DNA from: Phoronis ovalis
Taxonomy: Eukaryota; Phoronida; Phoronidae
NCBI GenBank assembly: GCA_028565635.1
Contig: JAOXYB010023637.1
Span: 1 to 16,470 of the forward strand
Length of the DNA stretch: 16,470 bases
Reading direction: 5' to 3'
The translations under genes were made by a program, and so were the position numbers. The notes under the pieces were generated by a model. The model worked only from the letters and a program-made list of their open reading frames with translations. It had not been told where the DNA came from and did no database searches. This document shows, piece by piece, positions 8,967 to 16,470 of this stretch. Numbering within the stretch: position 1 is the stretch's first letter; the number at the start of each line of letters is the position of its first letter.

Positions 8967-11900
8967 CTAAAACAGAAAGTTAATTTCAGGTATTTGCAGT
9001 CTAGCAACAAAGTAACTAAAACAGTAAGATACCTAAAAGTAATATATTCTTAAATATGTCTTACTAAATTTGTCATATCTGTATAAATGTACAAGTACAA
9101 ATAGTTCTATTAGTCCCAGGTATCATTACTTGGAATTACGATGGATTTTGTAAATTTGTAGAATGAATTTATTTTATTAACAGTGTCATATGTCATACAA
9201 TAAATAACAAAGATATAACATCATGATATAAATGACACCCTCCCTATTAAGCTTATTGGACTCTATAGACTTGAATACAAAAACAGATTTTCAATAACTA
9301 AGCTTTTTGTGGAGATAAGCTATTTCAAACATATACTTTACACATAGTAGCATTAAAAACTGTTTTAAAACGTAAAATAAAGTGTACGTAATAACAATAC
9401 ATTTTAAGTTTAACAATTAACAATTTAGTTAAACTGTTTCAAACAAAAAGTTCTCGCTGACCTGAATCACCTGGATATACAATTTACTGTCAGGCGAATA
9501 CAAGATTTTGACATGATGGCTCCATTTTTATGTATACAAACATTTGTAAAATCTGGTACCATTACAGATACTTTATCAATGAACTTTCTATTATGTATCT
9601 ATCACACTCGAAAATAAAGTTGAAGAATAACGTTTCTTCCAAAATTCATGTACATTAATTACGAATGATCAACTTACCTCCAGCCGTGTATCCAACAATA
9701 ATTTCCCCAATCGGATAGCATTCCTTATCAGATACCGATATTGTAATATTCAAATTTGTTCCTGGAGTCGAATATTCCAATCTATAGTCCCTAGCCATTA
9801 GTTTACTAGCGCCGTGTCCGTAGTAATATGATCCCAAGTATTTAGCAGAATCTACAATAGAATTGAATAAATAATTTGTTAACTGGTCTGCATAAATTGC
9901 TGTTACGCGAGCACAAATTATATACCTGAATTTACTCAACATATTTTTACAGTACTGCATTGACAAAAGTACGTTGTCATAACAAATTTGAAACATAAGC
10001 CAGAAAATAATATTTATAATTATATCCAAAAGAACTATTTAGAAATTGAGAACATACTGCTGATAAAAACTTTACCGCGGAAACGTAATCGCATCTAATT
10101 GCATTGCATTCGTCATTTCATTATTGCGACCAATTAAAGAAATGTTGTACACCAACCTAGCATACAGTTGCTTGTGAATTCTGACGGATACGGAAACATT
10201 GTACAATTATTCCCATCTTCAGTGATGACGTACACAGTTTTCTGAAATGCATCACAATTCCAAATAAGGTTAAGCGTTTGGTTATGCATTGATGTTTGTG
10301 TGTTGATATATAAATACTTACGCAAATTTGGTATTATGAAAGTGTATAGAGTAGTGAACAGCCTGAATAAATCCATGCGTTAGTATTGCGTACCTTTTCA
10401 ACATCTGGGCTTGACCGCTTCTATTTTCATTTACTATCGTGAAAAGCAAAAACGATAATCTCTTTACTTATATATAAACCGCAAATAATCTACCCTCCCA
10501 TTCAGATTGCAGCTTACAATAAATGAGGGGTGTGGGGGTCCCGGCCCCCAGGGTGCAATCCTCGCGCTTGAAAATGGCAAATGATCGCGGCAATTAAAAA
10601 AAAAAATTCGCTGTTTCCATTTAAGAGTCAATGGATGTTCGCGGCTCGGACTGAACAGACCACAATGCTCACTGCTCGCACAAATCCCCCTATAGTAGCT
10701 ATAAATAGGTATATAACAGTGGGCTAGCCGGGAAGCTAGTGAGTTAGGTCAATCACACAGAGCCAAATGGATAGAAAAGCTAATTCCCAATTGGTCAAAA
10801 GTTTAATGACGTTTTATTCACTCTTGTTAAATTACAGTAGGTTTCCCATTGATATGTACAAAATACTGGTTTGTGATGCGGTAAAATGACGTAAGAAATA
10901 TCTGTTGTCAAAGGAAATAAAATTGCCTTTTCATGAATCACAAATAATAAACTTCTGCAACCGCGGGTCACGAAAATAATGCGGCTCTTTCCCACCTCAA
11001 CAATAATAACTATTCATAAACAGGTTGTATACAGCCTATCACAGTTTACACTCCCAATTAAGATAATCTGGATAATTATGTTGGATGGCCATTCAGAATG
11101 GTTAGGATATACTCCAGGGATCTGTGATGGAGAGTTATCATACTTTCGTTCTTTAAAATGTATCTGAGATGGTAAATCCGGAAAATGGAGAGGCTATATA
11201 GGGGAAAGGGTATCAGTCTCATTGCACAGAAGTTAAGAATTATAATATGATTGCATAAACAAAAGTATTGCTACCCTAAAACACGAAAATAAAACATAGC
11301 ATTTATCACACATTGCACCGACCGAAATAAAATTCAACGAATCCCACCGCACGATAATAAAATATGACCCCTTCACACCTATAGGAAAACAAATTTGTCC
11401 CCTTCCCCTCTAAATACATTTGCAAGTACCTGAATAGGCTGAATGGTCACTAAATGGGAAATTGTGCTCGTGTATATATAACAATTCGCGTTGCATGAAT
11501 GAACCATACGGAATTCGGGACTCTGTGATTTCTTAGCGATTCCCTAAAAGACTAAACCGATGACGTCACAAAAATCTGAAAGCTGTCACAATCCAGTATT
11601 TAGTACTTTATCTGAAGAGAACTCGGAAACCTACTGTAAAGGAATATATAACGACAGTTGATTATGACCAAGCTTAGATGTTAGTTTAAAGGTATGGAAC
11701 TCCACGGATGGATTTATTGAGAGTGATAGAGTACCTTATCATAGTCAACGACAGCTCTTTGATCGCTTTGCTTTCCTGATGTAATTACGCTGAAGTTTCC
11801 TCTGTATGCTGCTCTCTTATTTAGGGAGTCATGAGCAAATCGCGCTAATCCCTGAAATAAATATTAAATTTTAAATATTTAAGGTGGCTAGACTCGTTCG

Positions 11901-14900
11901 GGACAAGTTATTAACACTGACACTTGAGTCGATATTTTTAGCAGCACACCATTTAAGTAAGAACTAACAAAAATTTCAAAAATCGGAGACACGTTACAGC
12001 TCGGCAAAGTTGACGCAACGATGGTTTCGATTGTCTAGAAAAGACGGACGTCCTTGCACATTTGAGCTTCGCGCCATTTTCAAAGAAAATCGTACATTTA
12101 CGAAAAGTTCAAATAGTTTTTAAACGATCGACACTTTTGGTTTATAAATGCACGATAATGATAGAAGCACATCTGGTGCACAGTATTTCCAAAATTCGTG
12201 TTTTTTGCCGCACTCGAAATTTTTGCAAGTGGTCAGAAGTCAGAATTTCACTTTGGATAAATAAAACCGCGGGAAAAACTCCTTCGTTCATAACCCTATA
12301 TTGTCTGTCACTTTTTAGGAAACGCTTCATAAAGTTTTTTACACCTCTTTGATTGATGCAATAATAACACAGCGCCGACCCGTTTCCTCTTTGGAAACAA
12401 GTGTTGTGGCTTTCCGCGCGAACGCCACTTTTTCAGACCAATTTGTGTTTATTCTGTTGCCGAATAATTAGTTTTAATGCAGTTCTAATTTTTTTAATAG
12501 TGGGCTTATAATTAAATGTAGCCGATACTGAACTAAATTGAATGGTATATATAAAACATAGGTTACCGACTTACTTTTTGTCTTATTCTAACCTTTGTTT
12601 TACATTGCTTTCAATGAGAAATGTGATTAAAATCAGAGTTGTAATTTGAAATGAAATTTTTGTGACACTCTTATACATTTTAGAGTTCCTTAAAGTCTTT
12701 TCATTGGAGTGAAAATATATGGTAGCGAACTTGTTTAAGAGTATTAACCGTTTTATTATTCATATGTTGTTGTGACGTCATTTTTGCGGTCTTATTTCTG
12801 TATTCACCATGTATCATAACATTTTGTGTATAGAACGTATTGTTAAATAAATGTATAAAAAATAAATTTATCAAGAACAACATGGATTTCAAGTTTGAGC
12901 TGGAATATTTGGAGCGATATCATATTTCTTATTAGTTTTCCAGTGTATTAATTACTAGTATTCACGCGACTTTTCTAGCTACTCGGACGGATTATAAGAG
13001 CTATTAAGTACCAGTACACTGTCAGCACCCCCCGGGATATCGGACTAGGTACCTCTTAATAAGAAATACGAGAAACAAAGTTGTATATGCTTGTATACTA
13101 GTTTACTTATATATTGATATTTCTTCAAGCATAATTATAGTGTTCTCTCGGTTAACAACTGTTTAACCTGATGGTATGGTTGATAGGCAAGGAAAGAGTA
13201 CGTGTCTGCGGAGCATAGTTATATACAAATGTGCCTAAGTGGCTATAGCAAGCGTCGTTTTGCCGACTTTGCAAATCACTTGCCCAAATGTTTATGTATT
13301 TTGAAATACAGTACACCAGATACGCTTTTATCATTATCGTACATTTATAAGCCAAAAATGTCGACTTTATATAGCATTTTAGTAGCCCATTACTGATGTT
13401 AAATGTATTTGCTATGTCATGTTTTCTGGCATTTCGTTTATGCACACAGTATATGCCCTATGCTGGATTTGTAGAATAAAACCGTTGTAGACGTATATAA
13501 AAATGAGAAGCTTTTGGAAAATCCACGTATGCATTTATAAGTAACAAAGAATTGATTTACATTTATTAAACATATTAATTCAAAGCGTATTTATTTTACC
13601 GGCTTCATTTTTATTTTACGTACCATCATGTTTTAAATCGCTATAGTCTGTTTTGCGCCACAAGGGATCATATATGTTCAAGCTATATAGTTTAGGATAT
13701 TTTGCGCCACCAAGGATCATATCTGTTCAAGCTATATAGTTTAGGATATTTTGCTGATTTTGTACCCAACATAGAGAAAAGTACACACAATGAAGAATTT
13801 TTCTATTCTTGAGTAACCAAATTAAAAAACATATGAATCTCAGGCTTCCGCAAAATATTCGGCGTCATCACAACAAATGCGGATAGTTTATAATACTTCT
13901 TAATAATTCTTATTAGAGAACCGCAATGGCTTCAATGTAATTGATTTGTCACAATTGGGACAGCCGTTTTTGTATATTACAAGGTCAGAATATTTCTAGT
14001 TTAATAATTTAACAAAATAATCAAAGTTCGTATTTGTGATAAGCAGCTTACAGAAACAAGTTTACGATGTTATAAGACCATAACTTTGAACATAAATCAT
14101 AATCAAAAATTATTAATAAATAACTAAACGCCGTTTTGCTACTCAAATTTATTTTCCGGCAACAGGATAAACACAAATTAGCTTGAAAAAGTGATTTTGG
14201 CGCAAAAGACCATAACTCTTGTTTTCAAAGAGGAAAAGGGTCGCCACTGTTTAGATGTGTTATTGCATCAATCAACGAGGTGTAAAAAAATTAAGAAGCG
14301 TTTCCTAAAAAGTGACAGACGATACTGGGGCATAAATGAAGGATTTTTTCCCGCGGTTTTATTTAGCAATGGTGAAATTCTGACTTTTGAACCTTTGTAA
14401 AAATTTCGTAAGTGCATCAGATATATTGTTATCGTTATCTTGCATTTATAATACAAACGTGTCGATCGTTTAACTTGATCTTGAATAACTATTTGCGTAA
14501 AGGTACGATTTTTGAAAATGGCTCGAAGCTCAAATGCGCGAGGACGTCCATCTTTTCTAGACAACCGAAACCATTGTTGCGTCAACTTTGCGGCCGACCT
14601 GTTATATTAGAGTTCCTAATCGGAAGTTAATTTCGGCCAAATTTTAGCTTGGTATCCGCAGGACTGTTGAAGTTTACGTTCTGAAGAACCCTGAGTGCTT
14701 ACTGATTACATAACCATGTGATAAATAAGTTAAGTGATTTTTCAGTTAATATCTTCCAAAATTGTATACTTTTATTAGTCCAAAATTCGACTCAAATATC
14801 TGAATAACTTTTCCTTAATCTGTTAAAAAAAAATAAGTAAAGACCGTGCTTCACACTTTACGATTCGTGAGTTATTACTCATTTAGTAGACAATCCACTA

Positions 14901-15156
14901 ATTTAAAAATCAACATAGTGATGCATGGTAAGAAATCGTGTTTGCTGTTGCTTACCTCCGCAGCAAACGGCATCGGTATTGAGTACGGTACTCCACCCAC
15001 TATTATTCCAAGATCTGCCTCAAACTGTTTTGGAAAACAACAGGGTTTGGGCTCCGAACTTTCCCTAACAAGAGGTGTAGCATTGCCAAATACCAGCAAA
15101 AAACAAAAAATAACTGAACACAAAACCACATCCATATTGCTGTGCAGCGAATACAT
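8821..15156 (-). CDS. Ependymin-related protein (EPDR), secreted; complete five-exon coding region
   Basis: Coding segments are 15156-14956, 11851-11735, 10241-10157, 9851-9678 and 8966-8821. All introns are GT-AG and phases match at each junction (0, 0, 1, 1). The joined CDS is 723 nt, giving 240 residues plus TAA, close to the ~220 residues usual for the family. Residues 1-26 are a signal peptide (hydrophobic 10-23, likely cleavage after Ala26). The mature part has the ependymin layout: CCFPKQFEA at 39-47, AHDSLNKR at 73-80, VVDYDKKTVYVI at 101-112, NNCT at 117-120, C132, LGSYYYG at 140-146, ECYPIGE at 178-184 and IKDPSLFDLPPSC at 208-220. Cysteines are C39, C40, C119, C132, C179 and C220, enough for three disulfides. 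N-glycosylation sequons start at N86, N118, N169 and N222. Family members are secreted or lysosomal glycoproteins with a deep hydrophobic pocket, thought to bind lipids; a precise role here cannot be read from sequence. Family identification is firm. The exact start (Met1 or Met8) and whether exon 5 is last are less certain. Confidence 0.9.
9678..9851 (-). CDS. EPDR exon 4: core block with ECYPIGE motif
   Basis: 174 nt: two bases completing Asp135, 57 full codons (residues 136-192) and one base of codon 193. The acceptor is TTCTATTGTAG (ending 9852) with a pyrimidine-rich tract. The donor is GGAG followed by the consensus GTAAGT. The peptide begins SAKYLGSYYYGHGASKLM and contains ITISVSDKECYPIGEIIVG, the most diagnostic ependymin motif (Cys-x-Pro-[IV]-x-Glu). 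N169 in NIT is a sequon. The reading frame stays open into both flanking introns, which makes a longer spurious ORF of 124 codons (9655-10029). Confidence 0.88.
10157..10241 (-). CDS. EPDR exon 3: TVYVITEDGNNC block
   Basis: 85 nt, residues 107-134 plus one base of codon 135. The acceptor is GATGCATTTCAG (ending 10242). The donor is CTAG followed by GTTGGT, phase 1. The peptide KTVYVITEDGNNCTMFPYP continues to a second cysteine in NCML. It corresponds to the family block in which a beta-strand is followed by a conserved cysteine. A competing donor two codons earlier (GTATGC) has the same phase but would delete Cys132 and change the junction from LDSAKYLGS to YSAKYLGS; the chosen site keeps the family spacing. 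Confidence 0.82.
10505..10560. repeat. Nested GC-rich hairpin in EPDR intron 2
   Basis: Outer arms GATTGCA (10505-10511) and TGCAATC (10554-10560) enclose an inner hairpin TGGGGGT-CCCG-GCCCCCA (10533-10550, one G-T pair). The GC content contrasts sharply with the AT-rich intron and continues to about 10690, which suggests an inserted repeat of unknown type. Confidence 0.45.
10832..11639. mobile_element. MITE-family ends bracketing ~640 bp inside EPDR intron 2
   Basis: The left end TTACAGTAGGTTTCC (10832-10846) is matched exactly in inverted form at 11625-11639 (GGAAACCTACTGTAA). Inside the left end lie TGTACAAAATACTGG, TTTGTGATGCGG and AATGACGTAAG. Inside the right end lie TGACGTCACAAAAATCTGAA, GCTGTCACAA and CAGTATTTAGTACTTTATC. 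Both are halves of the family seen at 7271-7490. The middle is unrelated, so this is either a longer relative with shared ends, an insertion into the core, or two independent truncated copies. Confidence 0.55.
11735..11851 (-). CDS. EPDR exon 2: strand-rich segment with DSLNKR motif
   Basis: 117 nt, exactly 39 codons (residues 68-106), phase 0 at both ends. The acceptor is TTATTTCAG (ending 11852) and the donor is AAG followed by GTACTC. The peptide runs GLARFAHDSLNKRAAYRGNF, then VITSGKQSDQRAVVDYDK. The 'YD/HDs-nkR' motif and the following 'vvDYdk' are the second and third conserved blocks of the family. N86 in NFS is a glycosylation sequon. The exon is too short to appear as a stand-alone ORF; it was found from the missing family blocks and the splice signals. 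Confidence 0.85.
11993..12470 (+). repeat. Unclassified ~460-bp interspersed repeat, copy 1 (EPDR intron 1)
   Basis: Near-full copy, inverted relative to the one at 14150-14606. The most conserved block is at 12267-12365, including AACCGCGGGAAAAA, TGTCACTTTTTAGGAAACGC and GATTGATGCAATAA; I estimate close to 90% identity to the second copy there and less elsewhere. Both strands stay open for 60-96 codons, but with no recognisable domain. No tRNA-like head, poly-A tail or clear terminal inverted repeats were seen, so the class is unknown. Confidence 0.75.
13255..13370 (-). repeat. Fragment of the ~460-bp repeat, copy 3
   Basis: Minus-strand sequence GTCGACATTTTTGGCTTATA, ACGATAATGATAAAAGC and ATCTGGTGTACTGTATTTC parallels the middle of copy 1 (12125-12240) at roughly 78% by eye. 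Only the central ~115 bp is preserved. Orientation matches copy 2. Confidence 0.65.
13651..13748. repeat. 49-bp direct tandem duplication
   Basis: Units at 13651 and 13700 both read TTTTGCGCCA, then AAGGATCATAT (with small differences), GTTCAAGCTATATAG and TTTAGGATA. Only a few mismatches, so it is a recent duplication. It lies in EPDR intron 1. Confidence 0.9.
14150..14606 (-). repeat. Unclassified ~460-bp interspersed repeat, copy 2, inverted (EPDR intron 1)
   Basis: Reverse-complement relative of 11993-12470, separated from it by about 1.7 kb. Shared landmarks, read on the minus strand, are CGCAACAATGG-TTTCGGTTGTC, AAAAGATGGACGTCC, CGATCGACACG, GGAAACGCTTC and, at the far end, AATTTGTGTTTATCCTGTTG. 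ORFs of 69-105 codons here mirror those of copy 1 and follow from the shared nucleotides. Confidence 0.75.
14956..15156 (-). CDS. EPDR exon 1: signal peptide and N-terminal cysteine region
   Basis: Encodes residues 1-67. ATG is at 15156-15154; a second in-frame ATG at 15135-15133 (Met8) has A at -3 and G at +4, so it is the slightly better start, and either leaves an intact signal peptide. The hydrophobic core VVLCSVIFCFLLVF is followed by GNA, a good signal peptidase site, then the mature start TPLVRESSEPKPCC. CCFPKQFEADLG matches the first conserved block of ependymin-related proteins. The exon ends GCG GAG before a near-consensus donor GTAAGC (14955 downward), in phase 0. In the opposite strand a 123-codon ORF overlaps this exon and is a shadow. 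Confidence 0.88.
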
Positions 15157-15229
15157 TTTTGTGTATACTTTACTGACAAATATATATGTAAATAGTGAGA
15201 CGCAATGGTGTATGTGACAAACACAGACG

Positions 15230-15238
15230 CTATTTATA
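15230..15238 (-). promoter_or_regulatory. TATA box of the EPDR gene
   Basis: On the minus strand this reads TATAAATAG, an excellent TATA box, about 74 nt upstream of the first ATG. A start site about 30 nt downstream would fall near 15205-15210, leaving a 5' UTR of roughly 50 nt with no upstream ATG. No other core element is obvious. The position and strand fit EPDR exon 1. Confidence 0.55.
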
Positions 15239-15599
15239 ATAATTTCCCAGAAATGTCAAAAAGATGATATCTAGGCTAATTTTTCGAGTTATGATACATA
15301 TACATGTATACTTATCTTTGACAAAATTGGATTTTGTGTATATAGCTGCAATTTTGTGTAACTGTGTTATTTATTTAATAAACTATTATAATTATATACA
15401 TAGGTTTAGATCTAGAGGGCATTTCAAGGTAAGTGGATTTGACTTCACCATAAAAAAAGTCAAAAAAATACATAATTAAGAACACTATATTTCGCGTTAG
15501 TGCCCAGTTACTTGAACACTATATATTTGTTTTAGTTCATACTTTAAACAGGTAATTTGATTTTTATATACCGATTGGTCATGCCCTAATTACTAAATT

Positions 15600-16100
15600 T
15601 TTTAAACGTCGTTGCTCAACTAGCTTTGATTTCCAAAATTGCCTGAACAGTATCACTCCAGTGTAGCCAATAACATCCTCCTGTCTGCAGTGAATGAAAA
15701 CACTTCCCGAAGTCATAGTAAATGTTGGATAATTAGGAAATATTTTATGGTGCAATTCAGAAAAAATACATTAAAGTGACAAAATACTGAAGGTTTAAAA
15801 AGTGTTTTCAGTGTATCGTTATTGTATACAAAATTACTTGAACCATATCACTCCAGCGTGGGCAGTTTAAAAAAAATCTCTTGATCGATTTCAAACGGAA
15901 ATATTAACAGATATTATAGTAGATTTACGGTAAAATTCGGAAAATATATTAAAGTGTTAAAAAAAAACTCAGAAGATTTAAGAAGCGCAGTGTCTCGTGG
16001 CTGCATACAAAATTACTTGAACGATGTCACTCCTGCTTGCATGGGCAATAACACTCTCATGTCTTACATAACATGTACGGGGAACATCATATATAACGCC
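15600..16100. repeat. About three diverged units of a 180-195-bp tandem repeat
   Basis: The phrase CAAAATT(A/G)C(T/C)TGAAC followed by AT-TCACTCC recurs at 15634, 15829 and 16008 (spacings 195 and 179). Each of the first two is followed at a similar distance by ATTC(A/G)GAAAA and ATATTAAAGTG or ACATTAAAGTG. This is satellite-like and decayed. A 63-codon plus-strand ORF (15954-16145) runs through the last unit and is not supported as a gene. Confidence 0.7.
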
Positions 16101-16470
16101 GGTCGATACCATGAAATAGTGTTCGAAATTTATATGGAATGCTGACTGGCTTATTTCACAAAACTATGAACCAAATACACATGTTATCGCCGCAAAATAT
16201 GCAAGAAAAACATTTTCTACTTTTTCATACAACGAAAAGTGTATTTTATAATAGGTTCGAACAGATCTAAAAGAGACGAAATAGTTTCTTTTCGAAAATT
16301 ATTATACTCGGTACAAAAATGTTTTTATTTTTGCAGGAAACAGATGGTTCCTGACGGATACAACGTTGAACTATTTTAAAGCAATTAACTTAGCATGAAA
16401 ATCCAGAAATATTGAAAAAACTAATGCGCATTTCACTGTTAATATGACTACTGTAGCCTACTTTATATAT
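16101..16470. other. No gene recognised at the window end
   Basis: A plus-strand acceptor-like TTTTTATTTTTGCAG at 16322-16336 is followed by only 13 open codons, too little to call an exon. Confidence 0.5.

Noticed and set aside
8744-8983. 79-codon plus-strand ORF
   Set aside because: Antisense shadow of EPDR exon 5.
12062-12352. Plus- and minus-strand ORFs in repeat copy 1, mirrored in copy 2 (14191-14585)
   Set aside because: Shared peptides follow from nucleotide identity of the repeat; both strands are open and no domain is recognisable.
14846-15217. 123-codon plus-strand ORF
   Set aside because: Antisense shadow of EPDR exon 1.
15954-16145. 63-codon plus-strand ORF
   Set aside because: It overlaps the third unit of the tandem repeat and is not open in the other units.

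Overview
The window looks like AT-rich, intron-rich animal nuclear DNA. It has no operons, ribosome binding sites or dense long ORFs. It carries a spliced gene with GT-AG introns, a (CA)n microsatellite, minisatellites and several families of decayed mobile-element repeats. The one gene I can reconstruct with confidence is an ependymin-related secreted protein (EPDR) on the minus strand. EPDR families are often expanded in molluscs and other lophotrochozoans, so a mollusc is my best guess, by inference only.

Layout: 1-2100 has no recognisable gene. 2112-2340 is a 12-bp minisatellite of about 19 copies. 3091-3266 (minus) is a weak candidate terminal exon with a fibroblast-growth-factor-like spacing of residues, preceded by a good branch point and acceptor. 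3740-8140 is non-coding and repeat-rich: a short inverted repeat (4727-4794), a fold-back (5565-5645), a 40-bp duplication (5970-6039), a repeat cluster with a perfect 13-bp hairpin (6623-7050), a CA microsatellite (7071-7118) and a palindromic MITE-like element (7271-7490). 8143-8238 is a 47-bp duplication.

8821-15156 (minus) is the five-exon EPDR gene. A TATAAATAG box lies at 15230-15238 and the stop is at 8821-8823. The five coding exons join in frame (phases 0, 0, 1, 1) into a 240-residue protein with a signal peptide, four N-glycosylation sequons and the family's cysteines. Intron 1 (3.1 kb) holds three copies of an unclassified ~460-bp repeat, two of them facing each other. Intron 2 (1.5 kb) holds the two ends of a MITE-like element bracketing ~640 bp, and a GC-rich hairpin patch.

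15600-16100, upstream of EPDR, holds about three diverged units of a 180-195-bp tandem repeat. The last 370 bp show nothing I can name. I found no rRNA, tRNA, CRISPR array or prokaryotic system. The most useful result is the EPDR gene, which no single ORF reveals because its exons are 28-67 codons long.
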